DNA of 64,000 nt. It comes from Sphaerotilus sulfidivorans. Lineage in GTDB: Bacteria; Pseudomonadota; Gammaproteobacteria; Burkholderiales; Burkholderiaceae_C. Where the stretch lies: NCBI RefSeq assembly GCF_013426975.1, contig NZ_JACCPY010000003.1:62001-126000 (forward strand). Direction: 5' to 3'. How positions within the stretch are numbered: the first letter of the stretch is position 1; every line of letters begins with the position of its first letter. Position numbers and translations under genes: made by a program. The notes beneath the pieces were generated by a model, which was not told the origin of the DNA, did no database searches, and worked only from the letters and a program-made list of their open reading frames with translations. Positions 17,800 to 27,481 of the stretch are shown here, one piece after another.

Positions 17800-19029
17800 T
17801 CAGATCAGGGCCAGGCCGCGCGCGAGGTCGGCCTTCAGGTCGTCGACATGCTCGAGGCCGACGGCCACGCGGATCATGCCCTGCGTGATGCCGGCGGCCA
17901 GGCGCTGCGCCTCGGTCAGGCGGCCGTGCGAGGTGCTCGACGGATGGGTGATGGTGGTCTTGGTGTCGCCCAGGTTCGAGGTGATCGAGCAGATCCTGGT
18001 CGCGTCGATGACCGCGAAGGCGTTGGCGCGCGCGGCCTCGGGCGTGTCGCCGCGGGCGACGAAGCTGACCACCGAGCCGCCGTTGCCGCCCTGCTGCGCC
18101 ATGGCCAGCGCATGCTGCGGGTGCGACTTCAGGCCGGGATAGTAGACGCGGGCGACCTGCGGCTGCGCCTCCAGCCACTCGGCCAGCGCCAGCGCGCGCG
18201 CGCCCTGCGCCTCCATGCGGATCGAGAGCGTCTCCAGACCCTTGAGCACCACCCAGGCATTGAACGGCGACAGGCACATGCCAGCCGAGCGCATCACGCT
18301 CATGAAGGGGCCGTCGATCAGCGCCGCCGGCCCGCAGATCGCGCCGGCGACGACGCGGCCCTGGCCGTCCAGGTACTTGGTGCCCGAATGGATGATCAGG
18401 TCGGCACCCAGCCTGGCCGGCTGCTGCAGCGCCGGCGAGCAGAAGCAGTTGTCGACCGCCAGCAGCGCGCCTGCGCCGTGCGCGATGTCGGCCAGCGCGC
18501 GGATGTCGCAGACCTCGGTGAGCGGATTGCTCGGCGTCTCGGCGAACAGCAGCTTCGTCTCGGGGCGCAGCGCCGCGCGCCACGCCTCGGGATCGGTCTG
18601 CGACACGAAGGTGGTCTGCACACCGAACTTGCCGAACTCGCCCTGCAGCAGCTTGATGGTCGAGCCGAACACGCTGCGCGAGCAGATGACATGGTCGCCC
18701 GCCTTCAGCAGCCCCATGACCAGCAGCATGATCGCCGCCATGCCGCTGGAGGTGGCGATGCAGGCCTCGGTGCCTTCCAGCGCCGCCAGGCGGCGCTCCA
18801 TCATCATCGTCGTCGGGTTGGTGAAGCGGCTGTAGACGAAGGCCTCCTCCTCCTGCGCGAAGCGCGCCGCGGCGGTGGCCGCGTCAGGATGGACGAAGCT
18901 GCTGGTCAGGAACAGCGCCTCCGAGTTCTCGCCCCACGGCGTGGCCGGCAGGCCCTGGCGCACGGCCAGCGTCTCCAGCCGGACATCGTCGGCGAACTCG
19001 AGGCGCGGCAGGCGCTTGGGCTCGGTCAT
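17800..19029 (-). CDS. metZ: O-succinylhomoserine sulfhydrylase
   Basis: PLP-dependent Cys/Met metabolism enzyme that makes homocysteine directly from O-succinylhomoserine and sulfide. The protein has 409 aa. Family features: YSRFTNPTT near the N-terminus, [29 protein letters not shown] and the PLP lysine Lys218 in [14 protein letters not shown]. The position directly after purF is typical of beta- and gammaproteobacteria and supports MetZ over cystathionine gamma-synthase, which is otherwise similar. Confidence 0.93.
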   Translation of the reverse strand: MTEPKRLPRLEFADDVRLETLAVRQGLPATPWGENSEALFLTSSFVHPDAATAAARFAQEEEAFVYSRFTNPTTMMMERRLAALEGTEACIATSSGMAAIMLLVMGLLKAGDHVICSRSVFGSTIKLLQGEFGKFGVQTTFVSQTDPEAWRAALRPETKLLFAETPSNPLTEVCDIRALADIAHGAGALLAVDNCFCSPALQQPARLGADLIIHSGTKYLDGQGRVVAGAICGPAALIDGPFMSVMRSAGMCLSPFNAWVVLKGLETLSIRMEAQGARALALAEWLEAQPQVARVYYPGLKSHPQHALAMAQQGGNGGSVVSFVARGDTPEAARANAFAVIDATRICSITSNLGDTKTTITHPSSTSHGRLTEAQRLAAGITQGMIRVAVGLEHVDDLKADLARGLALI

Positions 19030-19061
19030 GCGGTTCTCTCCGGATCAGGCGACGGACAGGT

Positions 19062-20579
19062 TCACTGCGACGGGCTCTGCAGCGACAGGCGGGTGCGCTC
19101 GGCGCCCTCCTCGTCCTGCGGCTGGCTGGCGCGCTGGGTCTGGATGGCGTCGAAGTCCTCGGCCGAGACGTCGCCGGTGATGTAGTGGCCGTCGAAGCAC
19201 GAGGCCTCCACGCCCTTCAGGTCCGGGCGCAGCGCGTGCACCGCACGCTTCATCGCGTCGACATCCTGGTAGATCAGCGCGTCGCAGCCGATGTAGTCGC
19301 GGATCTCGTCCATCGTGCGGCCGTGCGCGATCAGCTCGGTCTTGGTCGGCATGTCGATGCCGTAGACGTTGGGGAAGCGCACCGGCGGCGCGGCCGAGGC
19401 CATGAAGACCTTGCTGGCGCCGGCCTCGCGGGCCATCTGCACGATCTCGCGGCTGGTGGTGCCGCGCACGATCGAGTCGTCGACCAGCAGCACGTTGCGG
19501 CCCTTGAACTCCATGCCGATGGCATTGAGCTTCTGGCGCACGCTCTTCTTGCGCACGCCCTGCCCCGGCATGATGAAGGTGCGGCCGACATAGCGGTTCT
19601 TCACGAAGCCCTCGCGGTAGGGCTTGCCGAGCTTCTGCGCCAGCTGCATCGCCGCCGGACGGCTGGACTCGGGGATCGGGATGACCACGTCGATCTCGCT
19701 GGGCGGCATCATGTTGATGACGCGCTGCGCCAGCGTCTCGCCCATGTTCAGGCGGGCGTGGTAGACCGAGATGCCGTCGATGACCGAATCCGGGCGCGCC
19801 AGGTAGACGAACTCGAACACGCAGGGGTTGAGCACCGGGCGCTCGGCGCACTGGCGACTGTGCAGCTGGCCGTCGAGCGAGATGAAGACCGCCTCGCCGG
19901 GCTCGACATCGCGCACCAGGCGGTGGCCGGTGCCTTCCAGCGTGACCGACTCGCTGGCGACCATCCAGTCGGTGCCCTCGGCGGTCTCGGACGCGCCCAG
20001 GCACAGCGGCCGGATGCCGAACGGATCGCGGAAGGCCAGCAGGCCGTAGCCGGCGATCAGCGCGATCACCGCATACGAGCCCTTGACGCGGCGGTGCACC
20101 GCCGCGACCGCCTTGAAGATCTCCTCGTGCGTCAGCGGCAGGTCGCGCGCGGCCTGCTCGAGCTCATGCGCCAGCACGTTGATCAGCACCTCGGTGTCGC
20201 TCTCGGTGTTGATGTGGCGGCGGTCGATGTCGAACAGCTCCTTCTTCAGCGCATGCGCGTTGGTGATGTTGCCGTTGTGCACCAGCACCACGCCGAAGGG
20301 CGCGTTGACGTAGAAGGGCTGCGCCTCTTCCTCGCTGTAGGCGTTGCCCGCGGTCGGATAGCGGACCTGGCCCAGGCCGAGCGTGCCCGGCAGCGCGCGC
20401 ATGTTGCGGGTGCGGAAGACGTCGCGCACCATGCCGCGGGCCTTGTGCATGAAGAACTTCGTGCCCATCGCGGTCACGATGCCGGCCGCGTCCTGGCCCC
20501 GGTGCTGCAGCAGCAGCAGCGCGTCATAGATCAACTGGTTGACGGGCGACTTGGAAATCACCCCGACGATGCCACACAT
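19062..20579 (-). CDS. purF: Amidophosphoribosyltransferase
   Basis: First committed enzyme of purine synthesis: glutamine plus PRPP gives phosphoribosylamine. The 505-aa protein begins MCGIVGV, with Cys2 as the N-terminal nucleophile of the glutaminase domain after Met removal. The PRPP-binding loop VLLVDDSIVRGTTS lies at about 363-376. QHRGQDAAGI and GLGQVRYPTAG are conserved. It is the fourth gene of the folC-dedD-cvpA-purF order known from E. coli, followed by metZ. A strong hairpin in the spacer before it could affect expression. Confidence 0.96.
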   Translation of the reverse strand: MCGIVGVISKSPVNQLIYDALLLLQHRGQDAAGIVTAMGTKFFMHKARGMVRDVFRTRNMRALPGTLGLGQVRYPTAGNAYSEEEAQPFYVNAPFGVVLVHNGNITNAHALKKELFDIDRRHINTESDTEVLINVLAHELEQAARDLPLTHEEIFKAVAAVHRRVKGSYAVIALIAGYGLLAFRDPFGIRPLCLGASETAEGTDWMVASESVTLEGTGHRLVRDVEPGEAVFISLDGQLHSRQCAERPVLNPCVFEFVYLARPDSVIDGISVYHARLNMGETLAQRVINMMPPSEIDVVIPIPESSRPAAMQLAQKLGKPYREGFVKNRYVGRTFIMPGQGVRKKSVRQKLNAIGMEFKGRNVLLVDDSIVRGTTSREIVQMAREAGASKVFMASAAPPVRFPNVYGIDMPTKTELIAHGRTMDEIRDYIGCDALIYQDVDAMKRAVHALRPDLKGVEASCFDGHYITGDVSAEDFDAIQTQRASQPQDEEGAERTRLSLQSPSQ

Positions 20580-20610
20580 CGTTCACTCCATCTTCAGCAA
20601 CAAACAGGTC

Positions 20611-20640
20611 CGGGAAGGGCGATCAGGACCGCCCTTCCCG
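20611..20640 (-). other. Strong hairpin in the cvpA-purF spacer
   Basis: Perfect 11-bp inverted repeat: CGGGAAGGGCG (20611-20621) with CGCCCTTCCCG (20630-20640), 8-nt loop. In the transcript it lies between cvpA and purF, 32 nt before the purF start, and is followed by a moderately U-rich stretch (GTTTGTTG). It could be an attenuator, a processing site or an mRNA stabiliser. It does not resemble a PurR operator or a known purine riboswitch. Confidence 0.6.
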
Positions 20641-20665
20641 AGGGAATTCTTGCAGGCGCCGGGCT

Positions 20666-21202
20666 TCAGGACACCGGCGCGGCGGGCTCAGCCGGCGGCG
20701 AGACGCCCGCCGGCCCCCAGTCGCCCGGCAGCCACGGCGCCAGCCAGCCGTGGACCTTCGCGATCCAGCCGATGCCGCTGGAGACCTGCCAGGCGTCCTG
20801 GCGCGCCAGCGGCGTCAGCGACAGCATCATCGCCAGCGCCCACAGCACCAGCACGCCGCGCAGCAGCCCGAAGCCGGCGCCCAGCAGCCGGTCCAGCGGC
20901 GCCAGCGGCGAGGCCTGGATCAGCTGCTGCAGCAGCCAGGACAGCAGGCGCCAGGCCAGCAGCGTGACGATGAAGCAGAACACCAGTCCGGTCAGTCGTG
21001 CCAGCGGACTGTCGGCCGCCTGAGGCTGCAGCATCCGCGCCACATCGCTGCCCCAGGCCTGGGACAGCAGCCAGGCGACGAACCAGCCCGCCAGCGACAT
21101 CAGCTCGCTGACCAGGCCGCGCAGCACGCCGGCCACGACCGACATCAGCAGCACCGCCAGCATCGACAGGTCGATCCATCCCAGATCCTCCAGCAGCATC
21201 AT
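20666..21202 (-). CDS. cvpA: CvpA-family membrane protein
   Basis: Inner-membrane protein of 178 aa with about four TM segments (LSMLAVLLMSVVAGVLRGLV, LAGWFVAWLLSQAWG, LVFCFIVTLLAWRLLSWLL, LRGVLVLWALAMMLSL). The motif GWIDLSMLAVLL near the N-terminus and the DRLLGAGFGLLRGVLV segment are CvpA hallmarks. E. coli CvpA is linked to colicin V production and envelope homeostasis; the activity is unclear. Start is ATG 21202 or the adjacent ATG 21199. The C-terminal tail is rich in Pro and Ala. Confidence 0.9.
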   Translation of the reverse strand: MMLLEDLGWIDLSMLAVLLMSVVAGVLRGLVSELMSLAGWFVAWLLSQAWGSDVARMLQPQAADSPLARLTGLVFCFIVTLLAWRLLSWLLQQLIQASPLAPLDRLLGAGFGLLRGVLVLWALAMMLSLTPLARQDAWQVSSGIGWIAKVHGWLAPWLPGDWGPAGVSPPAEPAAPVS

Positions 21203-21230
21203 GCCCGCGCGGCCCGGTCCAGCGGCGCGC

Positions 21231-22235
21231 TCAGAGCGGCAGCACCGCGGCACTGACGCCGGCAGCCTTGAGCTTCGAGGCGGCGCGCGCGGCCTCCTCC
21301 TTGGTCGAGAACGGCCCCAGGCGCACACGGGTACGCCGACCGGACGAGGTCTCGACATGCTGCTCGAAGGACTTCAGGCCCAGGCCCTCGACGCGCTGGC
21401 GCGTCTCGCGCACCGTGCGAGCCTCCGAGAAGGAGCCGACCTGGACGACATAGCGCCGCTCGTCGCGCTCTTTTTCCTTCTCGCGCTCGCGGCGGGCCTT
21501 CTCGGCAGCGGCGGCCTTTTCTGCGGCCGCTGCCTTCTCGGCCCGTTCACGGCGCAGGCGCTCCTTCTCGGCCCGCTCAGCACGTTCTGCGCGTTCGGCC
21601 TTTTCCGCCTTTTCGGCCTTTTCGGCCTTTTCCTTCTCCGCCTTTTCACGGGCCCGCTCGAGCCGCAGGCGCTCCTGGCGCGCCTTCTCGGCCCGCTCCG
21701 CCTTTTCGGCTGCGGCCTTGTCGGCAGCCGCCTTCTGGCGCTCGCGTTCGCGGGCCTCGGCCTGCGCGTCGCGCGGCTCGGTGATGATGTCGTCCTTGGG
21801 CGCCTTGGCCACCGCCATGCCGGCAGCGGCTCCGACCGCGGCCACGCCGGCGCCGGCCATTGCCATCTGCGTCGCGCTCAGACCTGGCGACTGGGAGGCC
21901 GCGACTGCGGCAGCCGATCCCGCAACCGCCGACTGCAGCGCCGCGGCACTGGCCGCCTCGGCGCTCGGCGACAGGCCGGCGGCCGTGCCTTCGCGCATCA
22001 CGATCTCGGCGGGCTCGCCGGGCATGCGCACCGTCAGCTCCGGCCGGGCCGGACGCGGCGTCGCATCGAAGACATAAGGCAGGGCCACCACCGCCAGCCC
22101 GACCAGCACCGCCACGCCGATCAGGCGCCGGCGAGCCCGGGTGCGCAGAAGCTCCACCTGCGCCGGATCCTGCGGCGGCAGGCGGCGCGCAGCGGGCTCG
22201 GACGACTTGCGCTTGAGAGAGGAGAGAAGACCCAT
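21231..22235 (-). CDS. dedD: SPOR-domain protein, DedD type, with long charged linker
   Basis: Cell-division-associated inner-membrane protein of 334 aa. A short cytosolic N-terminus is followed by one TM helix (about 37-56, LIGVAVLVGLAVVALPYVF). A long linker follows, Ala-rich at 80-145 and then an extended Ala/Glu/Lys/Arg helical or coiled-coil segment at about 160-255 with repeated KAEKAE and RAERAE units. The C-terminal SPOR domain (about 258-334, YVVQVGSFSEARTVRE to the end) binds denuded septal peptidoglycan. E. coli DedD is about 220 aa, so the linker is the expansion here. Confidence 0.88.
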   Translation of the reverse strand: MGLLSSLKRKSSEPAARRLPPQDPAQVELLRTRARRRLIGVAVLVGLAVVALPYVFDATPRPARPELTVRMPGEPAEIVMREGTAAGLSPSAEAASAAALQSAVAGSAAAVAASQSPGLSATQMAMAGAGVAAVGAAAGMAVAKAPKDDIITEPRDAQAEARERERQKAAADKAAAEKAERAEKARQERLRLERAREKAEKEKAEKAEKAEKAERAERAERAEKERLRRERAEKAAAAEKAAAAEKARREREKEKERDERRYVVQVGSFSEARTVRETRQRVEGLGLKSFEQHVETSSGRRTRVRLGPFSTKEEAARAASKLKAAGVSAAVLPL

Positions 22236-22247
22236 CTGGTTCAGCCG

Positions 22248-23594
22248 TCAGGCCGCTTTGGTCGGGGCACCCGCAGCCGGCCCGACATGGGCCGCACCCA
22301 GTCTCGGCAGTCCCTTCTGCAGCACTCCACCGACGGTGTGGAACGATCCGAAGACGACGATTCTATCAGTGGGGTCGGCCGACTTCAGGGATTGTCCCAG
22401 GGCGGCGACCGGATCGGCGTGCAGCACGATGCGCTGCGGCGGCAGCGGTGCGGCATCCGCCGGCCGGGCCGCGACCGCCGTCTCGATCGCGGCGCGCAGC
22501 TGCTCGGGCGAGGCGGCACGGCCGATGTCGAGCGCGCACAGATGCCAGGTGTCGACCAGCGGCAGCAGCGGCGCGACCAGCCCGGCCAGATCCTTGTCGG
22601 CCATCGCGCCCAGCACCGCGTGGGTGCGCGGGAAGTAGCCCATCTGATCGAGGTTCTGCGCCAGCACCGCCGCCGCATGCGGGTTGTGGGCCACGTCGAG
22701 CACCAGCGTCGGCTGGCCCGGCACCACCTGGAAGCGCCCGGGCAGCTCCACCAGCGCCAGGCCGTTGCGGATGGCCTGCGCCGGCACCGGCAGGCGCGAG
22801 CGCATCGCCTCCAGCGCTGCCAGCACGCCCGCGGCATTGATCAGCTGGTTGGCGCCGCGCAGCGCCGGATAGCCCAGCGCGTTCCAGCGCCGCCCGCGCC
22901 CGCTCCAGCCCCACTGCTGGCGGTCGCCGGCATAGTTGAAGTCGCGGCCGAAGCGCCAGAGGTCGGCGCCGAGCGCCTCGGCGTGATCGACCACGCTCTG
23001 CGGCGGCACCGGGTCGGAGACCACCACCGGACGGCCCGGGCGCATGATGCCGGCCTTCTCGCGGCCGATCGCCTCGCGGTCCGGCCCCAGCCAGTCCATG
23101 TGGTCGAGATCGATGCTGGTGATGACCGCGCAGTCGGTGTCGATGATGTTGACCGCGTCGAGCCGCCCGCCCAGGCCCACCTCCAGGATCACCGCATCCA
23201 GCGACTGCACGCTCATCGCGCGCAGGATGGCCAGCGTGGTGAACTCGAAATAGGTCAGCGACTGCCCGGTGGCCAGGCGCGCCGCCTCGACCGCCTCGAA
23301 ATGCGGCAGCAGCAGCTCAGCGGCCACCACCTCGCCGTTCAGGCGCATGCGCTCCTCGAAGCGCACCAGATGCGGCGAGCCGTAGACCGCAGTGCGGTAG
23401 CCGGCCTGCATCAGGATGGATTCGAGCATCGCGCAGGTCGAGCCCTTGCCGTTGGTCCCGGCCACCGTGAACACCGGCACCTCGAAGCGCAGGCCAAGCT
23501 GCTCGCGCACGCGCTGCACACGCTCCAGGCCCAGCTCGATCGTCGACGGATGCAGCCGCTCGCAGTGGGCGAGCCAGTCGGAAAGGGTCATCAT
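22248..23594 (-). CDS. folC: Folylpolyglutamate/dihydrofolate synthase
   Basis: Bifunctional folate enzyme that adds glutamate to dihydropteroate and extends polyglutamate tails; 448 aa. The Mur-ligase-type P-loop GTNGKGST is at 46-53. YGSPHLVRFEERMRLNGE, LEVGLGGRLDAVN and VLDVAHNPHAA are conserved. It lies between accD and dedD as in E. coli. The start is one of two adjacent ATGs (23594 or 23591). No Shine-Dalgarno is visible; the 48 nt before the start are four imperfect 12-nt repeats. Confidence 0.95.
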   Translation of the reverse strand: MMTLSDWLAHCERLHPSTIELGLERVQRVREQLGLRFEVPVFTVAGTNGKGSTCAMLESILMQAGYRTAVYGSPHLVRFEERMRLNGEVVAAELLLPHFEAVEAARLATGQSLTYFEFTTLAILRAMSVQSLDAVILEVGLGGRLDAVNIIDTDCAVITSIDLDHMDWLGPDREAIGREKAGIMRPGRPVVVSDPVPPQSVVDHAEALGADLWRFGRDFNYAGDRQQWGWSGRGRRWNALGYPALRGANQLINAAGVLAALEAMRSRLPVPAQAIRNGLALVELPGRFQVVPGQPTLVLDVAHNPHAAAVLAQNLDQMGYFPRTHAVLGAMADKDLAGLVAPLLPLVDTWHLCALDIGRAASPEQLRAAIETAVAARPADAAPLPPQRIVLHADPVAALGQSLKSADPTDRIVVFGSFHTVGGVLQKGLPRLGAAHVGPAAGAPTKAA

Positions 23595-23641
23595 CTCGAA
23601 GGAGATCTCGGAGGAGGTCTCGAAGGCAGACTCGGAAAAGA
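23594..23641. repeat. Four imperfect 12-bp tandem repeats before folC
   Basis: Plus-strand units TCTCGAAGGAGA, TCTCGGAGGAGG, TCTCGAAGGCAG and ACTCGGAAAAGA lie head to tail directly upstream of the folC start. In the mRNA they read as CU-rich units ending in CGAGA/CGAGT. They sit in the accD-folC spacer and have no start codon in frame, so they are probably untranslated. Confidence 0.75.
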
Positions 23642-23691
23642 CCGAGGGCGCCTCGCGGACGCCCCCGGACGACAGGCCATGACGGCGGCGA

Positions 23692-24564
23692 TCAGGACAC
23701 CGCGTCGGCGCTCTGGCGCTGCAGCATCGCCAGCAGCTTGGCCACGGTCGGACGCAGCTCGCGGCGGTCGACGATCATGTCGAGCGCGCCCTTCTGCAGC
23801 AGGAACTCGGAGCGCTGGAAGCCCTCGGGCAGCTTCTCGCGCACGGTGTTCTCGATCACGCGCGGGCCGGCAAAGCCGATCAGCGCCTTCGGCTCGGCGA
23901 TGACCACATCGCCGACGAAGGCGAAGGAAGCCGACACGCCGCCCATCGTCGGGTCGGTCAGCACGCTGATGTAGGGCAGCCTGGCGCGGGCCAGGCGGGT
24001 CAGCGCCGCGTTGGTCTTGGCCATCTGCATCAGCGACAGCAGGCCTTCCTGCATGCGCGCGCCGCCGGTGGCGGTGAAGCAGATGAAGGGCACCTTCTGC
24101 TCGAGCGCGGTCTCGACGCCGCGCGCGAAGCGCTCGCCGACCACCGAGCCCATCGAGCCACCCATGAAGTCGAACTCGAAGCACGCGGCCACGACCGGCA
24201 TGCTCATCACCGAGCCGCCCATCACGACCAGCGCATCGGTCTCGCCGGTGGCCTCCATCGCTTCCTTGATGCGGTCCGGATACTTCTTGCTGTCCTTGAA
24301 CTTCAGCGCGTCGACCGGCACCACCTCCTGCGCCACCTCGTAGCGACCTTCGTCGTCGAGAAAGGCGTTCAGGCGCTCGCGCGCGCCGATGCGGTGGTGA
24401 TGACCGCACTTCGGGCAGACATTCACATTGCCGTCGAGATCGGTCTTGTACAGGACCGTCTCGCAGGCGTCGCACTTGACCCAGAGGCCTTCGGGCATGG
24501 CCCGGCGCTCGCTGGGCCGGGACTGCTGGATCTTCGGGGGCAGCAGCTTGTCGAGCCAACTCAT
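23692..24564 (-). CDS. accD: Acetyl-CoA carboxylase carboxyltransferase beta subunit
   Basis: Beta subunit of the carboxyltransferase that transfers CO2 from carboxybiotin to acetyl-CoA, the first step of fatty-acid synthesis; it pairs with AccA (41133-42101). The 290-aa protein has the four-cysteine zinc ribbon Cys31, Cys34, Cys50 and Cys53, then the crotonase-fold core with [13 protein letters not shown] and [14 protein letters not shown] 24564 overlaps the trpA stop by 4 bp (ATGA). Confidence 0.96.
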   Translation of the reverse strand: MSWLDKLLPPKIQQSRPSERRAMPEGLWVKCDACETVLYKTDLDGNVNVCPKCGHHHRIGARERLNAFLDDEGRYEVAQEVVPVDALKFKDSKKYPDRIKEAMEATGETDALVVMGGSVMSMPVVAACFEFDFMGGSMGSVVGERFARGVETALEQKVPFICFTATGGARMQEGLLSLMQMAKTNAALTRLARARLPYISVLTDPTMGGVSASFAFVGDVVIAEPKALIGFAGPRVIENTVREKLPEGFQRSEFLLQKGALDMIVDRRELRPTVAKLLAMLQRQSADAVS

Positions 24565-25394
24565 GCGGATTCTCCTGCGGATGAAGCTTGCAGTTGCAGC
24601 GTGTCGAGGGCCGCGCGGATCTCGCGCAGGAAGCCGGCGGCAACGCCCGGCACCCGCTCGCGCGGCTCGTTCTCGATCAGCTGGATGATACGGGAGCCGA
24701 TGACGACCGCATCGGACACCTGCGCGACCGCCACCGCCGTGGCGGCATCGCGGATGCCGAAGCCGACGCCGACCGGCACGTTCACCGCGGCACGGATGCG
24801 CGGCACCATCGCCGCCACCGCCGCGGTGTCGAGGTGACCGGCACCGGTCACGCCCTTGAGCGACACGTAGTAGACATAGCCGGTCGCGATGCGGCCGACC
24901 TCCTGCATGCGCGCGTCCGTCGAGGTCGGCGCCAGCAGGAAGATCGCGTCCATGTCGGCCGCACGCAGGCGGGCGGCGAAGGCCTCGCACTCCTGCGGCG
25001 GGTAGTCGACGATCAGCACGCCGTCGACGCCGGCCGCCTTTGCCTCGTCGACGAAGCGGTCGGGCCCGAAGCACTCGACCGGATTGGCGTAGCCCATCAG
25101 CACGACCGGCGTGCTGGCGTCGTCCTGGCGGAAGGTGCGCACCATCGCCAGCACGTCGGCGGTCGAGATGCCCTTGAGCAGCGCACGCTCGCTGGCGCGC
25201 TGGATCACCGGGCCGTCGGCCATCGGATCGGAGAAGGGCACGCCCAGCTCGATGACGTCGGCGCCGGCGGCGACCATCGCGTGCATCAGCTCGACCGTGA
25301 CGTCGGCGTACGGATCACCCGCGGTGACGTAGGGAATCAGGGCCTTGCGGCCTTCGGCGGCCAGGCGGGCGAAGGTGGTCTGGATGCGGCTCAC
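24561..25394 (-). CDS. trpA: Tryptophan synthase alpha chain
   Basis: Cleaves indole-3-glycerol phosphate to indole, which is channelled to TrpB. The protein has 277 aa. Catalytic Glu49 and Asp60 fall in [16 protein letters not shown] at the same numbers as in E. coli. The phosphate-binding loop VGFGIRDA and [10 protein letters not shown] are conserved. Start is GTG 25394, overlapping the trpB stop as GTGA; the stop overlaps accD as ATGA. The trpB-trpA-accD chain should be translationally coupled. Confidence 0.95.
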   Translation of the reverse strand: MSRIQTTFARLAAEGRKALIPYVTAGDPYADVTVELMHAMVAAGADVIELGVPFSDPMADGPVIQRASERALLKGISTADVLAMVRTFRQDDASTPVVLMGYANPVECFGPDRFVDEAKAAGVDGVLIVDYPPQECEAFAARLRAADMDAIFLLAPTSTDARMQEVGRIATGYVYYVSLKGVTGAGHLDTAAVAAMVPRIRAAVNVPVGVGFGIRDAATAVAVAQVSDAVVIGSRIIQLIENEPRERVPGVAAGFLREIRAALDTLQLQASSAGESA

Positions 25395-26671
25395 TGGGCG
25401 CCTCCGTTGATCTGGCCCTTGACGGACAGGCCGCGGCACGACGGGCGGCAGTAGAACTCGGCGCCCGACAGGTCGGCGACCGTGCCGATGTCCTTGTCGC
25501 CACGCCCCGAGAGGTTGACGAGGATGTGCTGGTCCGGGCGCATCGTCCTGGCCAGCTTCATCGCGTAGGCGACCGCATGGCTGGATTCCAGCGCCGGGAT
25601 GATGCCCTCGGTGCGGCAGAGGTAGTGGAAGGCCTCGAGCGCTTCCCGGTCGGTGATGCCGACGTACTCGGCGCGGCCGATGTCCTTCAGGTAGGCATGC
25701 TCCGGGCCGACGCCGGGATAGTCCAGACCGGCGGAGACGGAGTGCGTCTCGGTGATCTGGCCGTTGGCGTCCTGCAGGATGTAGGTGCGGTTGCCATGCA
25801 GCACGCCCGGCTTGCCCAGCTGCAGCGAGGCGGAATGCCTGTTCGTGTCCATGCCCTCGCCCGCCGCCTCGACGCCGATCAGGCGCGTGGCCTCATGCGG
25901 GATGTAGGGATAGAAGATGCCCATGGCGTTCGAGCCGCCGCCCACGCAGGCGACCACCGCGTCGGGCTGGCGCTCGGCGCCGCCGCCCAGCTCGGCGATC
26001 ATCTCGGGCATCTGCGCCAGGCATTCCTGGCCGATGATGCTCTGGAAGTCGCGCACCATCGCCGGGTACGGGTGCGGACCCGCGACCGTGCCGATGATGT
26101 AGAAGGTGTTCTCGACGTTGGTGACCCAGTCGCGCATCGCCTCGTTCAGCGCGTCCTTGAGCGTCTTGCTGCCCGACTCGACCGGCACCACCTTGGCGCC
26201 GAGCAGGTGCATGCGATAGACGTTCGGGCTCTGGCGCTTCACATCCTCGGCGCCCATGTAGACGACGCACTCCAGGCCGTAGCGGGCGCAGATCGTCGCG
26301 GTGGCCACGCCGTGCTGGCCGGCGCCGGTCTCGGCGATCACGCGCGGCTTGCCCATGCGCCGGGCCAGCAGCGCCTGGCCGATGACGTTGTTGATCTTGT
26401 GCGCGCCGGTGTGATTGAGGTCCTCGCGCTTGAGGAAGATCTGCGCGCCGCCCATCTCGCGGCTCATGCGCGCGGCGTGGTAGACGGGGCTCGGGCGGCC
26501 GACGAAGTGCTTGAGCTCGCGGCGGAACTCGGCGAGGAACTCGGCGTCGTCGCGGTAGCGGTCGTAGGCCTGGCGCAGCTCGTCGAGGGCGTGGCTCAGC
26601 GTCTCGGCAACGAAGCTGCCGCCGTAGATGCCGAAATGCCCGCGGGCATCGGGCTGGTCGTACTGGAACAT
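25391..26671 (-). CDS. trpB: Tryptophan synthase beta chain
   Basis: PLP enzyme condensing indole with serine to give tryptophan; 426 aa. PLP lysine Lys92 sits in [11 protein letters not shown], and the phosphate cup GGGSNAMG and [13 protein letters not shown] are conserved. After the usual C-terminal [12 protein letters not shown] there is an extension of about 25 residues with [14 protein letters not shown] and two cysteines, longer than E. coli TrpB but similar to other Burkholderiales as far as I recall. Start ATG 26671; an in-frame ATG at 26743 lies inside trpF. No Shine-Dalgarno; the spacer is CU-rich. Confidence 0.95.
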   Translation of the reverse strand: MFQYDQPDARGHFGIYGGSFVAETLSHALDELRQAYDRYRDDAEFLAEFRRELKHFVGRPSPVYHAARMSREMGGAQIFLKREDLNHTGAHKINNVIGQALLARRMGKPRVIAETGAGQHGVATATICARYGLECVVYMGAEDVKRQSPNVYRMHLLGAKVVPVESGSKTLKDALNEAMRDWVTNVENTFYIIGTVAGPHPYPAMVRDFQSIIGQECLAQMPEMIAELGGGAERQPDAVVACVGGGSNAMGIFYPYIPHEATRLIGVEAAGEGMDTNRHSASLQLGKPGVLHGNRTYILQDANGQITETHSVSAGLDYPGVGPEHAYLKDIGRAEYVGITDREALEAFHYLCRTEGIIPALESSHAVAYAMKLARTMRPDQHILVNLSGRGDKDIGTVADLSGAEFYCRPSCRGLSVKGQINGGAQ

Positions 26672-26717
26672 GGTCGGGAATCCGGTGAAGACAGGAAGAT
26701 CTCGGAAATCTCGGGAA

Positions 26718-27398
26718 TCACTCGCCGCGGTCGGCGTCGGCACGGCGTGCGTCGGCCTCGCGGACGGCTTCGCAGAACCGGCGCATCAGCTCGGCATCTT
26801 TCAGACCCTTGCCGACCTCGACGCCGGAACTCACGTCAACGGCCCAGGGCCGCACGCGAAGCACGCCATCGATCACGTTGGCAGGACTCAACCCACCAGA
26901 CAAAACGACCGGACGGAGCACGCCGGACGGAACGAGAGACCAATCGAAGACCTTTCCGCCTCCGCCATAGCCTTCGACATGCGCGTCGAGCAGGATGGCC
27001 TGGGCATTGGGATAAGACTGTGCAAAGTCTAACAAATCGAAGCCGGGCTTCATCCGCGCCGCCCGCATGTAGGGGCGCCGGCCGGTGCTGGCGGCGTCGC
27101 ACTGCGCAGGAGTTTCATCTCCGTGAAACTGCAGCAGCAGGTTCGGAATGGCGGTGCAGGCCGCATCGATCTCCGGCGGCGTGGCATTGACGAACAGCCC
27201 GACCGGCATCACGAAGGGCGGCAGGCGCCGCGCCAGTTCGGCCGCGCGGGCCAGCGTCACATGACGGGCGCTGCCCGACCAGAGCACGAAGCCGACCGCG
27301 TCCGCACCGGCCTCGACCGCGGCATCGACATCGGCTTCGCGGGTCAGGCCGCAGATCTTGATGCGCGTGCGCGCGGCGCGGGACAGAAAGGCTGGCAT
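26718..27398 (-). CDS. trpF: Phosphoribosylanthranilate isomerase
   Basis: TIM-barrel enzyme of tryptophan synthesis, 226 aa, as a separate protein rather than the TrpC fusion of E. coli. The catalytic Cys16 lies in [26 protein letters not shown] (catalytic Asp), [11 protein letters not shown] and VDVSSGVE (phosphate loop) are all conserved. The C-terminus ends in a charged tail. It lies between truA and trpB, with CU-rich spacers on both sides. Confidence 0.95.
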   Translation of the reverse strand: MPAFLSRAARTRIKICGLTREADVDAAVEAGADAVGFVLWSGSARHVTLARAAELARRLPPFVMPVGLFVNATPPEIDAACTAIPNLLLQFHGDETPAQCDAASTGRRPYMRAARMKPGFDLLDFAQSYPNAQAILLDAHVEGYGGGGKVFDWSLVPSGVLRPVVLSGGLSPANVIDGVLRVRPWAVDVSSGVEVGKGLKDAELMRRFCEAVREADARRADADRGE

Positions 27399-27481
27399 CG
27401 AAGGCTCGGCAGATTCGGGAAGACTCAGGAACGGGAACAGGACAGGCTGCAGACCGACCGCGCAGGCGGCCGGCTTCGGAC

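Noticed and set aside
20580-20665. PurR-type operator or purine riboswitch before purF
   Set aside because: No ACGCAAACGTTTGCGT-like palindrome and no conserved purine aptamer motifs; only a plain hairpin is present.
21460-21760. Frameshift suspected in dedD because of low-complexity linker
   Set aside because: The frame is continuous from the TM helix through the SPOR domain, and the composition fits a charged helix.
26672-26743. Longer TrpB starting at 26743 within trpF
   Set aside because: The added residues have no homology to TrpB and would need a 26-bp coding overlap; ATG 26671 gives the conserved N-terminus.
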